Assembly (NCBI GenBank): GCA_009746045.1
Contig: RPFO01000076.1
Span: 1,843,096 to 1,907,095, forward strand
From: Mesostigma viride
Taxonomy: Eukaryota; Streptophyta; Mesostigmatophyceae; Mesostigmatales; Mesostigmataceae
Length of the DNA: 64,000 nt
Reading direction: 5' to 3'
A program made the position numbers and the translations under genes. This document shows, piece after piece, positions 32,816 through 44,389 of this stretch. Under the pieces are notes generated by a model that ran no database searches, was not told where the DNA came from, and saw only the letters and a list, made by a program, of their open reading frames with translations. Position 1 is the first letter of the stretch; the number at the start of each line of letters is the position of its first letter.

Positions 32816-33308
32816 GGCCGGGCCCACTTCAAATGTTCCGCCGTCCAAGCCAAGTGTGTGACACTTTTGGTCGTTTTTTGCAAAAAAAAAATAAAATTTC
32901 GCACGAGTTCGCGTGATTTTCGCGTGATTTTCGCAAAATTTTCACACATTTTCGCACGATTTCGCACGATTTCGCACAATTTTGCATGATTTCGCACAAT
33001 TTCGCATGGATTTCAACCAAGGGTCGTTTTGGGGAGTGACGTTTGACAAAATTTCGCATGAATTCACACACGTTGTGCACATCAAAATTTTTTACCGTCG
33101 ACATTTTTCACATGAAATTTCGCACAATTTCAGCAAATTTCGCACAAATTCGCACGATTTCAGCAAATTTCACACGATTTCAGCAAATTTCGCACAATTT
33201 CGCACGATTTCGCACGACGAATCACTCTGCAGAGTGACGATCGTCGAAAAAGTCAAAAAAACGACCAAAAGTGTCACACTTTTCGGAACATTTGAAGTGG
33301 GCCCGGCC
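32816..33308. mobile_element. 493-bp MITE with perfect 25-bp terminal inverted repeats
   Basis: Ends GGCCGGGCCCACTTCAAATG.../...CATTTGAAGTGGGCCCGGCC, perfect over 25 bp and extending imperfectly to about 60 bp. Flanked by ATAT (32812-32815, 33309-33312), and the sister copy of the host element shows the empty site. The interior is AT-rich and built of ~10-bp repeats of the type ATTTCGCACG. No coding capacity. Superfamily not assigned. Confidence 0.85.
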
Positions 33309-34181
33309 ATATGCACGGCTTGACGACGTATACAGCACCTAAATACTGCACAACTGCAACCTGCTATGGCTGACATGCAAGCAACGTCGAGTAGGATGGC
33401 GGTCTTAGAGAGGCTGGGCAGAGGTCGGTAGAAATAAGTGGAAAACTGGCAGAAACTAGGTAGAAACACGATATACTTACGCCTGCAAGCACTATTGAGC
33501 CGGTGGCAGAGGCCATTTCCAGGAAAATACAGCATACCGTAGCAATAGCCACGGTCACGCCTTACGCTATTTGCAGGCACCATCATGCCCGGCGCTACCC
33601 AATAAAAGTCTGCACAATTCTCGGTTTAGCCGAGAGTCCGGACGTTCGGAATGAATAAACATGTGTTAAGAAGTCGAAACACCATGGAAATACCAAGCAT
33701 GGTGCCGCAGCAGACCCGAGTCTTGACGTAATAATATGTCTGCCGGTTTCCAGGGTTTCCGCATGAAAGTTGGGTGAGAAACTGGAAAAAACTACGTTTC
33801 CTTTGCCCCAGTACCTCAACAAACTCGTAGAAACCTAATTATCAACCTTTGAACGCATCATCATGTTCGTGCCACCCAACAGCCACTGAAATTCGCGCGA
33901 AAACTGGCGAGATCTACCTGCCGCCATCGCCGTCGTCTTCACCTTCGTCCCGCGAAAATGCCTGATTTCAGTGGTACATATTTGTTTGCAGCTGTCACAA
34001 AAAAAATACCAAAAATACCAGGATTTTTTCTTGAATTCTATGAGATGTTTCTGACCTATCTTGAAAGTTTCAGACCAAAAATCGCATGTTTAATAGGTTT
34101 GCCACGTGTCAGATTACAACGCGATACATCGCGTTCTAACCCTACAACGCGATGTATCGCGTTGTTAAAAAACACGGGTTA

Positions 34182-34358
34182 ATGGCCGACAAAACTGATT
34201 ATAAGGCCAAATGGAACGAACTGTTTTCGGGCATCGGGGCGACGTCCAACAAAAAGCAGAAACGAGACACCACAGGCGAGAAGGCGGGTGGCAAGGGCAA
34301 GCAAGCTCTCAAACCAGCAACACAGCCTGAACACAGCACTGTTTACGACTACTCATAA
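34182..34358 (+). CDS. Small ORF, 58 aa, possible host first exon
   Basis: Begins MADKTDYKAKWNELFSGIGA and is Lys/Gly-rich (NKKQKRDTTGEKAGGKGKQ), ending STVYDYS. I recognise no family. Its ATG uses the last A of the TTAA target of the left piggyBac-like element, so the sequence from 17.9 to 18.09 kb would have been its upstream region before that insertion. It could be the first exon of a host gene or a chance frame; the composition looks protein-like but the evidence is weak. Confidence 0.3.
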   Translation: MADKTDYKAKWNELFSGIGATSNKKQKRDTTGEKAGGKGKQALKPATQPEHSTVYDYS

Positions 34359-34596
34359 ATGAACGCGCATGCCCTATGTAGCACACCAAGTTGGGCAGGT
34401 TTGGCTAGCACTACAGTACCGTGCTGTGTGGGGCTTCACCTGCCTACAGCTGGTTTGATGACTTGCATCCAAGTTTCGACCCGAAATACGACCTTGGGGG
34501 TGATTTCTTTAGTGCAGTTCGATCGGCCTTCACGAGAGCTATCAAAAGACACCCTAAAGTCCATCAGCAGGGCGGGGGGTCGCAAGTTATGGTAAC

Positions 34597-36324
34597 TTAA
34601 CTCGTCGTCTGTCCCTGGTCCTCTACGGAGGACTGAGTTGAACTCAGTCCTCTCTAGAGGACCGAGTTTTTGGGTTTCGTAGAAAATTCGCCCCGGTCAG
34701 AATGTTTGACAAAAAAATTCTCTCAAAATTTATTCAAATACTACGTGAAAAGATCTTTCTTGGACATATTTTTGGGATTTTTTTGGATTTGGTATGAGCG
34801 GCTTAATGTACGGTCAAAGTACAGGTGGTAAGGGTACTTTTCCACGTGAAACGCGAGTTCCGGAAATGCACGACCTAGCCATGGCGGCTCGCGCCCATGC
34901 ATGCAGTTTACGTTTGCGGACGAGTTAGCTGTCCAAACTCAGGAAATAGATTTAACATGCCCTAAAGATGATAAAAATACATTTTTAGCTCGCGGGGATG
35001 CGATTTACCCGGTGTCGGCACTGTTCTTGCTGGAAAAAACTGCGATAAGGCAGGTCGACGGAATTGATGACTGCGCTTGCTTTCCGGCGCAATTTCAATG
35101 GCTGATAGGTTTCTTTCTACATTTTAACATGCATCGTATTAGAATAAATTGAGTGACAGTATAGATTTGAGTATTTCGACCATTCTGTCACGTCATGGTC
35201 TATGTGCCGCAAAGTGCCACTTTTGCGGGCACCGCCTGGGCCAAGGTAACGCCAGCCGTGCCAGGTAAAGCCAGATAATCGTTGCCTCTTCGTTTCTTGA
35301 TGTTTGTACATGAGTTTAAGCTTGCGAGGCGTTGTCAGGTTCAAGTCTTGATGCTCTTTCTTGACCGTTGCCTGCCCTCTCTAAAACCCCCTTTTCAGAT
35401 GATGTTATCAGGCATTTGCCTTGACCCAGTGTAGTTGTGCAGGGTTTTAGGAGCTGTGCAGGTTTAAACACCTTCATAGATGTTAGTTATTCTTTTGCTA
35501 CGTTCATACTGCATGATTTTGAGGCCACGGGCCGCGTCAAGGGTGCATTCAAGCTTTTACGGGTGAGTGAAAAGTCTTGGTGACAAACCACTGCCATCAT
35601 GTGCCAGCAACTATGTTGGCCACATCATGGCAAGGCAAAACAGTTATAGCCATATCTATTGTTGTTAGAAACAATGGAAATATGCTTCACCTACCCATTA
35701 TATTGGTGGTTGACACTTATAACATAACCCTTTGTTGGTAGGGTATCCAAGCCCATTCCCTACATGCATGCATAGGCTCTCACTACATGATAAGGTATGA
35801 TATACCTGAAGTATGATGATGCAAGTGTGTTGTCCTGTAATGCTTGAAGGGAAATGAGTTGATTGGGATGGTTGGTGGCCACGGTGGTGTGTAGTATGAC
35901 CGCACTTACATGCTAGCAAAGTTAGCAAAAGCCCCATTCCTCTCCTGAGGACTGAGAGTTTTTTAATTGTTTCAGGCAGTTGCAGTGGCCAAATCGAGCC
36001 CAGTTTTTTTCCACGTTTCAAGAACTATGTTGTTTACATGCCTATATTTTTTCTTCATGCACGAGGATTTGATTGAATTTTTCCCACTCGTTCTTATCCC
36101 GAAAAATGCAAATTCGCGAGGGGTGCCCATCGTCCGTGTAATTTTCAGGTGTTCGGGTCAAGTTTTCACATATGCAGTATTTTTGCCAACAAAATGACAT
36201 CTAGTACACCCCCGATCCACATCAAAACATTTGGGATGGACCCCCCACCTAGTCGCTACACGCGGTTGAAAATTGTCAACTCAGTCCTCCTGTGAGGACT
36301 GAGTTGGGACAGACGACGAGTTAA
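34597..36324. mobile_element. Second TTAA-flanked inverted-repeat element
   Basis: TTAA-CTCGTCGTCTGTCCC at 34597-34615 is mirrored by GGGACAGACGACGAG-TTAA at 36306-36324, a perfect 15-bp inverted repeat inside TTAA. Next to each end is a palindromic block containing GGACTGAGTT/AACTCAGTCC. The 1.7-kb interior has only short frames (for example 34901-35152) with no transposase motif. Non-autonomous DNA transposon. TTAA target suggests piggyBac-like mobilisation, but the ends do not begin CCC. Confidence 0.7.
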
Positions 36325-36374
36325 CGCCTTAAGTTGGGTTGACCCGAAGAAACCCTCGAACCCAACTTAAGGCG
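36325..36374. repeat. 16-bp perfect hairpin
   Basis: CGCCTTAAGTTGGGTT (36325-36340) pairs with AACCCAACTTAAGGCG (36359-36374) across an 18-nt loop, directly abutting the element at 34597-36324. Confidence 0.8.
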
Positions 36375-36482
36375 TGAATGACTGTACCCAGTAAGAACTA
36401 TCAGGGAACCAGATCACCATAGTGTCATAATTAATAGTAATCTTACTATCCTGGTGCCAATCTAACCCTAATTGGTCAGCGG

Positions 36483-36523
36483 ACTTATGCTTACGTGACG
36501 CAATCACATGTCTAGTAATTAAT
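36483..36523 (+). repeat. LINE 3'-end remnant with TTAA tail
   Basis: CTTATGCTTACGTGACGCAATCACATGTCTAGTAATTAA is a diverged match to the 3' hairpin and tail of the LINE family at 18-32 kb. The right piggyBac-like element starts inside its TTAA tail. Confidence 0.65.
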
Positions 36524-38267
36524 TAACCCGTGTTTTTTTACAACGCGATACATCGCGTTGTAGGGTTAGAACGCGATGTATCGCGTTGTAATCTGACACG
36601 TGGCAAACCTATTAAACATGCGATTTTTGGTCTGAAACTTTCAAGATAGGTCAGAAACATCTCATAGAATTCAAGAAAAAATCCTGGTATTTTTGGTATT
36701 TTTTTTGTGACAGCTGCAAACAAATATGTACCACTGAAATCAGGCATTTTCGCGGGACGAAGGTGAAGACGACGGCGATGGCGGCAGGTAGATCTCGCCA
36801 GTTTTCGCGCGAATTTCAGTGGCTGTTGGGTAGCACGACCATGATGATGCGTTCAAAGGTTGATAATTAGGTTTCTACGAGTTTGTTGAGGTACTGGGGC
36901 AAAGGAAACGTAGTTTTTTCCAGTTTCTCACCCAACTTTCATGCGGAAACCCTGGAAACCGGCATACATATTATTACGTCAAGACTCGGGTCTGCTGCGG
37001 CACCATGCTTGGTATTTCCATGGTGTTTCGACTTCTTAACACATGTTTATTCATTCCGAACGCCCGGACTCTCGGCTAAACCGAGATTTGTGCAGACTTT
37101 TATCGGGTAGCTCCGGGCATGATGGTGCCTGCAAATAGCGTAAGGCGTGACCGTGGCTATTGCTACGGTATGCTATATTTTCCTGGAAATGGCCTCTGCC
37201 ACCGGCTCAATAGTGCTTGCAGGCGTAAGTATATCGTGTTTCTACCTAGTTTCTGCCAGTTTTCCACTTATTTCTACCGACCTCTGCCCAGCCTCTCTAA
37301 GACCGCCATCCTACTCGACGTTGCTTGCATGTCAGCCATAGCAGGTTGCAGTTGTGCAGTATTTAGGTGCTGTATACGTCGTCAAGCCGTGCATATATCG
37401 TGAGGATTGGATGTTGATGGTTTATACTGCGTTGATTGTGCAAGAAGATCAGCTGGGTGCCCATAATCATGGTGTATAATCATGTGTTGTTAGCATCTTG
37501 CCACCATTTGCTAGCATGCATTCCAGCGTCATCTTTGCCTGCATGTAAGCTCATGGATCACTCAACCTATCCAAGCCTTGCATTACACGTGCCTCTTTCT
37601 TTCAGTATTGCACGCGTTATGGAATGAAAACCCAGCACCTCCATTCCCACGAGGCATGTGCTCAACACGTTGTGAGAGTGGATGATGCTTTGGCTATGGC
37701 TGCCTGATTCAGTCATATTAGGTCATCCAGTCATGATGTTTGATGCATGTTTGATGCAGTATAACTTATACAACACCTATTTTCAACGTTTTGACCCTCC
37801 AAGCTCACTATGGCCCCGTTTATGGGGCTCGGGTCGTTGCGTAATGTTGTCAAGGGCTCTCATGTTTCCCACTGCGTTGTACTGCGTTGTAATTGTGATG
37901 CTAATGAAAAATAGCTCCAGTGGCCCAATGGGCCTGAGTTTTGTTTCACAGAGCCTGCATATGTTGCCCATAGCTCGTGCAAGAAGCCAGATTTTTTTCA
38001 TGAACCATTTGTGAATAAGCACATGACTTGTGACCTAGGGTCAAGAAATCGCGGTCATGGTCAGACCCCCCTGTATTCAAACCAGTGTATCTCTCTAATG
38101 AATAAGCATTTTGTAGGTCTGAGTAGCTCAAAAAATCCTTTGATTTATGGGCTTTCAGGAAAGTATATACATGACCATGAAAAAAAATTTTCCTTAGGTG
38201 CTATACGCGTTCTAAAAAAAGCTTACAACGCGATATATCGCGTTCTAATTAAAAAAACACGGGTTAA
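36523..38267 (+). mobile_element. piggyBac-like TTAA element, intact right copy
   Basis: 1737 bp between TTAA at 36523-36526 and 38264-38267. Terminal CCCGTGTTTTTT and AAAAAACACGGG are followed internally by AACGCGATACATCGCGTT-type palindromes (two at the left end; one full and one half at the right). No transposase motif is visible, so it must be mobilised in trans. It serves as the empty-site control for all insertions in the left copy. Confidence 0.82.
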
Positions 38268-39700
38268 TGAGCTTCTACTAAGAGATGCTATAAGAAGTGC
38301 CACGTGTCGTACAACGTAGCTCGTAGCACACTCCCGAAGTTGCCGTTTTCGATCCGGCGCAGCCTTTTGGCTGACAGAGCGCGCACTCGGTCATTTTTCA
38401 CTTTGGCTGGCGCCGGGCGGCGCGGTAGGCCAGACGAGGGAGCGCGCTCTTGTGCGATTTTAGGGGGGGATGTCCCCCCTCCTACAACAAGAATCCCCAC
38501 CACTTCAAAGCATGTACATGTTACAAGAGGTACACGACAGCACGCACAAGGCATTCCCGCAATAAGCTAACATGGACAGTACGGAAAGGTGGCCGAAGTG
38601 GATCAACATGACGTTGAAATGGGGACATGAAAAGGGGGAAAGGGCGAGGTGTGCATGCCAGACAACAAGAGAGTGGGAGAAAATTCATAAGGAGGCCGGA
38701 GCATTAAACCGCAAGGATAACAATATTCTAGCCATACGAGCAACCGACGCCATGCTAAACATGCACCTTGCTTTGAGCCACATGAGCAAGAAGTAAGATG
38801 AGATAAAAGGGGCAGGGCCAGGGTTACCTGAAGGCGCAGTGGACGTGTGTGGAGCCATCCCAATACCACGAGAGACAACTGTGCCAAGGTGCCTACGACG
38901 CTGACTGCACAGAACAATTGAAGGGGGCTTCTCCCTGTGTGCTGCACAGTTCAGCCGGTCTCACACTGGTACACATGCAGTCTGTTTTTGGCACTGCCCT
39001 TGTCTGGTAGGCACCTCCAAGGACGGCCACTTGGCCAGTTGTGAAGCGACATCGAGACAAAAGGGAATAGATCGGGCGCATAACACCAGGAAAACCTAGC
39101 CAAGGCAGAGCAAAGAAAAAGTGCACAACTCCACTTGCAACACGATCGCCACAACAAACGTAGTCAGGACGAGCCCTGTTACCAACGCCTGGGACCAATA
39201 AGGTCAACCACTGCAGAGCTGAGGCATTTCTTTGGCATGTATTCCGGCTTTACACATTTTAAATGAAGAACTTCCGCAACTTTATTTCACAATATTCAGG
39301 TTTCAGTCCACGCCAAGGCGTATTTCCGATTTGCCGCCATGCAACCCACATTTGGCCGGTGTCTGCGCGTGGTTGGAGACCACGAGAATCTTGCCGTGAC
39401 TGGCCAATATGGCCCAATATACTCGGGAAAGCCAAAGTTCAAACAGAAGCCGTGGCTGACAAAGTTCCACAGTTACTCAACATGGGCTTAACCCCTTCAG
39501 CACCCATGCGTTCAATTTGCAAAATAGCTACGTGGTGACACGACGGCTGATAACCGCGATAATTTCCACTGCCATTGGCATATCTGTACATAAAAGGGGG
39601 AGCTCGGCATTTTTTGGCAAGCCAATCATCAGATTGCCCTTCACAGTTTTCAAACGTCTCGGTCACTGCCCCCTTTCATGACGTGTAAATGAACACATGC
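38268..39700. other. Unassigned DNA between transposon and eS28
   Basis: No gene I can support. Frames such as 38572-38796 (74 aa) have no recognised motif. This is a candidate for unique host sequence or introns. Confidence 0.3.
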
Positions 39701-39731
39701 CCCACATTAAATGAATTCGGTTTACCATCGT

Positions 39732-39929
39732 CTACCGAAGTCGTCGGGCCTCACGCTCAGATTCGAGCAAGGTGAGGATGTCCCCTTCACGGACAGGTCC
39801 TTTGACGTTCCTCATAATGAGACGGTTCTGGTCGTCAAGGAACTTGACGCGGACCTGCGTGACCTGACCACGCGATCCAGTGCGACCGATCACCTTCATG
39901 ACAATAGCGAGCTTAACTGGGGCGTCCAT
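39732..39929 (-). CDS. RPS28: Small-subunit ribosomal protein eS28
   Basis: A complete 65-aa protein, the normal length for eS28, intronless in the coding part. Diagnostic blocks are [16 protein letters not shown] in the OB-fold and [18 protein letters not shown] plus the basic end REARRLR, nearly invariant in eukaryotes. eS28 sits on the 40S head near the mRNA exit channel and is part of every cytosolic ribosome. The SRGQ form is typical of the green lineage. The start context is AAAAAATGG. It has no codon-level damage and is the only clear cellular gene in the window. The + strand frames over it are shadows. Confidence 0.95.
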   Translation of the reverse strand: MDAPVKLAIVMKVIGRTGSRGQVTQVRVKFLDDQNRLIMRNVKGPVREGDILTLLESEREARRLR

Positions 39930-40152
39930 TTTTTGTCACAGCAGCAGGTTCAGAGCCGACGACCATGAAAGAGAGGCCATGAAGGGGCATGGCGGCTCGC
40001 TTTTGTGCTCTGTCTTCCTCCGTCGTCTTGATTCGGCCCAGCCGCGCGCCGACCAAACTCTCGCGCTGCAGCCTTGTCAACATACCTACAAGATCGGGGG
40101 CTCCGCCCCCGAACCCCCGCTACTCGGCAGATTCTGTGCCTCAACGGCTTTA

Positions 40153-40288
40153 GGCTGAACTCACAGGTCCGGGGGAACAAGGTGTGCGAACGGGTGTGCG
40201 AACGGGTTTGCGAACGGCCGTGTGAACCGTTTCGTCGCGTCTGTTCGCCGGCCTGTTCGCACACCCGTTCACTGACTCACAGGGTCGG
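40153..40288. repeat. Foldback repeat of GTGTGCGAACGG units (copy 1)
   Basis: Starts GGCTGAACTCACAGGTCC and GTGTGCGAACGGGTGTGCGA, and ends with the inverse (CCTGTTCGCACACCCGTTC, then ACTCACAGGG). The two halves can pair. The same leading sequence occurs in reverse at 44545-44603. It lies just upstream of eS28. Confidence 0.65.
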
Positions 40289-43200
40289 AAATGCTCATTG
40301 GGGAAGGTCACAGAAGAATTTGCGCGGGAAAGTCGGCGCACCTTGGCGCGGACCGATCCTGGCCACAAACTGCACGTTCCAGCTTGTGTCAACAAAGTGA
40401 CATCGTCGGCGTTCATGGTCATCATTCCAAACTATGGCCGACACTTGATCAGTGCTTCCTGCTTCTAGACATCACGAACGTGATCTCGCTACGGATCTTT
40501 GTAGCTTTTGGGATTGCACCAAAGGTTTTGTGTAATTTCCCCTCCACATTGCATGTCTGCCACAGTGACTTGTTCATGACGTTCTCCTGGCGTCGATCCT
40601 ATTCGAGAGAGTTACTTATATACCTGCGTTCTAGTTTGGCATTCTACGCGTCAGTTATTCTCTGTAGTTACATTACAAGCGTCATTGGGCAGCCATTCGT
40701 CTTAGCTAGAGTAGGCTGGCGTATTTCTTGGCTGTGACTCGATTCTTGGCCTGGTTAGACAAAGGCGTTCGTATCCTTGATCTGCTTCCCGTTTGATAGC
40801 CTTTCCCCACTCCTCGTTAGTCGTTTCTGGCAGCAATCATGGGTTGGCAAAGTATACGTACGATGATGGCTACGCTTTATAAAAGGCAGAAGCTTCGCCA
40901 GCAACGGGATCTGTTAATACCATCACGTGCTCGTGCCGGGGGGGGGGGGGGGGGCTAATCGCGAGGACATGTTCCGCGCAGTCAGAGAAGATGATCCGCC
41001 GGGCGTGGGCCTCGCAACTGCGCGGGTGTCACGCCGGGTTTTGAGTCCATTGAAAGGATCAATGACTTCGCGTTCCAGATGAGGAGGTGGCGACGAGGCG
41101 ATCCTGAGACTGCGGGAGATTGATGCAGGAAACGTCCAGGTCACGCTTGACGCTTTCGATTATCTTCTTGACGAGATTGGACCTGTCATTCAGCGCCCGC
41201 GAGGTCCCAATGTGCGGCGTGACGTCGTCTCTCCGGACACCACGTCAAAGGGTTTTCTGAAGTATATTGCCCGCAACTGTGACTGAGTCAGTTCCGGTGT
41301 CACTTCCAACACACTCGGTGCAGCAACGGCGCGATGCCGGGGATTTTGTTAAGGAAGCTTTGATGAAGGCGTTGTACGACTTGCTGGTTCTGGGTGAAAT
41401 GAGCTGGACAGACGATTGTGGTTGGGGCATTACCATACACAATGGCATATGTTTGCTTCCATTCACATACCTTGGTATGGAGCCTTTTTGTATATATTCG
41501 AGTGTATATTATGTGCTCTCGGGAGTTTATACCGTACATGGCAGGTAGAATATGCGAAGTTCATGCTGGTGTCACTGTGACGAGTAAGAGCTAATGCACC
41601 ATTACCACCACTGTAAGCATGCTGGTTGGGTTGTGCATGACAAAAAATCGTGACAGGCATCACATTACACTTGACAACGTACCTTGGGCGTGCATGCGCC
41701 TCACTCACAACATGCACCTTTTGGCCTTTGGGCCAGGTGCCAGGATCAGAGGCCACTCTGGTGACCTGCACTGCTACACGCAAGGCCAGCATTACATGCC
41801 AATCACTGCACATGTGCATGACAATCTACGTGCGGTGTATGTGCGGTGAATGATGCAACCTACTTGGTAGCATACCACATAAGACGTACATTTGTAAAAT
41901 TGAATTATGATAAGGAGATGTCGCCTCATGCACGGAAGGCTTCCTACTAGGCTTTCACGCAGTGTTCATATTTTCTTGCATCTAAGGAAATATGAGAGCC
42001 CCCACATTCCTACAAGTAAGTTCCTCGATTTCCCTTACATGGCACACCCATTTTCTTTTTGCTGTGGGGAGTTTTCCTTGCCACCTGTTTTCCTTTTCCT
42101 ATTTTACCTTTTTATACCTTATTGATCACATTTTCTTTCTACCAATATCTTCCTTATTATTCATATTAATTAAATTATCTATGCTTTTACTTTATATTTA
42201 TTCAACTTTCTATATTTCCTTATTAAGTGAGATAACTTTCTGTAGTCTTTTTTTTTAACTTATTGCTGTAATCTCATTTCTTCTTCTTTATGTTTATTAT
42301 ATTTATTATGATTAATTAATTAATAAAACTCGTGCTCCCGTTGGGGAGTCACGGAGTATTAACCCCAATGGATGGCTTGAAGGGGGCGGTATGCACACAC
42401 TCCTACTGGTCTATTGTATCTAGATGGAGCCAGATCCTAGGTCGCATTCCTAGGTCGCTTAGGCCATTCTTCCCATGTAGGCGCAAGTAGGCTTCTTCCC
42501 CACAACAGGAGGCGGGTTCATTGTCCTTGGCCGGGACCTGGGCATTCTTTATCTTTACTTTAACGTAATCTTACAATTTCCGATCAGACACTCTTACAAT
42601 GTTCTTATCATGCGCTACTTATCTATCATTCTTCTTTTCTTTTTATTTTCACTACTTGCGTCCATGAATGGTTGTCTCACTTATTAAAATGAATAGTTGT
42701 CTGACTCAATAAAACTTACTTATACACTCTTCCATCTCTGGTTTTCTCCTTGATACACTCTTCCACCTTCCACCTATGAACTGGAGTTAGCTGGTTATAG
42801 GAGGCGTTTGACCCAGATTGTTGGGATGGAGATCCTGGGAACCACGGGCGCTCAAACTACGAACTAGAAACCCCTGACCCTTAGCCCAACGTATTGCCTA
42901 TTAATTATCATATCCCAGCAATGACCTCTTTGTCCCTTTTGTTTATTCTTCTTCTCATCCCCTTTTTATTTTTTGTTTTAACTTTTATTATTTTCCATCC
43001 ACCACCGGTCAGCCCTTTTGTGTTCACCATTCTCTCTCCTTCCACGTATGTCTTCCTACAGACCCCCCCCATGATCTTCGCGCCTTTCCTCTCAGACGAC
43101 TACTAGTAGTCCTCACACGACGTAAGACCGCCATGCGTCCAGGAATGCTTGTCTCACTGATTTGTCGGGAGCCGCGTGGCTATCTGTAGGAAGACCTGCA

Positions 43201-44385
43201 TGGAGGGAGACAGACGATAACAAAGCAAAAAGGGTTTGAGGGGGAAATAAAACAAACGAAGAAGGAAAAAGAGAATACACGCACACAATTTTATGTTAGT
43301 ATAGGGCCAGATTCTGTGCACTTCAGCTATGCATGCCACAACAGCCCCTCCACCTCTTATACAACCCCTCCCATTCCATATGTGTACTGACTGGGCTGGA
43401 AGGCACTTCATTCCTAGTAGGCATACCATGCCACCGCAAGAAAGCCAAGGGGCTGCCCAGGGCATGATTGATCTGATGGATTATACCAGATGGTTTAAGG
43501 CTTAGGCCACCTGATATCAAGATAACACAATCATCTGAACCCAGGTGTCTAATGATTTTACCTCAAATTATCGCTTGCTAAGCGCCATCCTCCTCGACAC
43601 ACTGGCCATTGTCGCAAAGACGTGACGGCGATGTTTTTATAAAGAAGACTGACATGATATGGCACCTTATGAGACAAAACATTGGACGGCGAGGTCACCT
43701 ACATGTGGCTGCATGATTGATGAGTTGCAGAGGGAGGATGCCTTGAAAACATTCCAAAAAAATTGTTTGACCCACCGTCCAACGTCATGAATCATTGAAC
43801 AGCATGCGTCGAATTCAACGTGACAGTTCGTGCAAACCAACACATCCACCGCCCTACCGTCGGACGGCCGCGTCTCCCTATCCGCAACGCCAGCATGCAA
43901 TATCTGACGAGTGGAATTTTTTACGTTGATGCCGGAACGATTATAGCAAGCTCGGCTGAAGTTGGTTCTGCCGTATTTGATTGACGCCGCAATCGCCTTC
44001 CGCCGCAGGTTGCATAGAAGATACGTCGCCCGCGCTGCTATCCGAGGCGCTGGCAGGGCCTAACTCTTGCTGGCTAGGACTGCCTTCACCTTTTTTCGGC
44101 TAGTTTAGAAGGACTCCGCCTATGATAAGAAAACCAGGCGGGTTCGAGTCGGCCGTGGTGCCCGCGGCTTCGCGACTAGAAGCTAGACAGTCATTCATCC
44201 CATATGCATTCCATTTCCACCCAGCTGCTAAGGATGCGGTGTGTGCCCACGAGACGAAGTCGACGTGTAAATAACCACATTATTAATTAATTGATGGCTG
44301 CCAGCCACCACCATACGCATGCCTCGCCTAGCTTCCCGCGAGAACGAGGTGATTTGGTCGCCTAGTCCATCGTTTCGCGCCATCT
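40289..44385. other. 4-kb stretch without a supported gene
   Basis: It contains a TATA-like TTTATAAAAGG near 40877, a 17-G run at 40938-40954 (possible assembly artefact) and an AT-rich part at 42000-42320 with (TTAA)n at about 42309-42325. From 42320 a low-complexity mixture follows. Frames are short and unconvincing except for the possible transposase remnant listed separately. Confidence 0.35.
41078..41285 (+). pseudogene. Possible PIF/Harbinger-like transposase N-terminal remnant
   Basis: One frame reads EIDAGNVQVTLDAFDYLLDE, then IGPVIQR and VVSPDTTSKGFLKYIA, reminiscent of the segment before the DDE core of Harbinger-type transposases (a phenylalanine followed by a LLxxIxPxI helix, then a downstream helix). 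No DDE residues follow and the frame closes at 41285. Weak; it could be coincidental. Confidence 0.25.
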
Positions 44386-44389
44386 GCTG

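Larger units (their letters stand above)
18091..34182 (-). mobile_element. piggyBac-like TTAA element, left copy, split by insertions
   Basis: Ends CCCGTGTTTTTT...AAAAAACACGGG between TTAA sites at 18091-18094 and 34179-34182. Subtracting the insertions (LINE-1 18392-24116, LINE-2 24267-26988, LINE-3 27137-32506, MITE 32816-33308) leaves about 1.75 kb that is the reverse complement of the clean copy at 36527-38263. Both ends carry palindromes of the form AACGCGATAYATCGCGTT. CCC/GGG termini with TTAA duplication are the hallmark of piggyBac-type transposition. No transposase is encoded, so it is non-autonomous. Confidence 0.8.

Noticed and set aside
32880-33240. CRISPR-like array from regularly spaced CGCACAATTTCG motifs
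   Set aside because: The units are about 10 bp with no unique spacers, lie within a MITE with inverted ends, and the genome is eukaryotic.
18091-38267. One giant 20-kb transposon with 1.7-kb inverted repeats
   Set aside because: Each arm has its own complete pair of CCCGTG/CACGGG ends and TTAA sites, so two separate inverted copies explain it better.
40150-40425. CERVCERVCER-type peptide repeats (also 44228-44575)
   Set aside because: Simply the translation of the 12-bp GTGTGCGAACGG foldback repeat; no start context or conserved flanks.
40291-40737. 148-aa frame downstream of the foldback near eS28
   Set aside because: No motif, starts inside repeat-derived sequence, and amino-acid usage is not protein-like.
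44100-44160. Possible tRNA near GGGTTCGAGTC
   Set aside because: The T stem does not pair properly and no other tRNA arms are visible.
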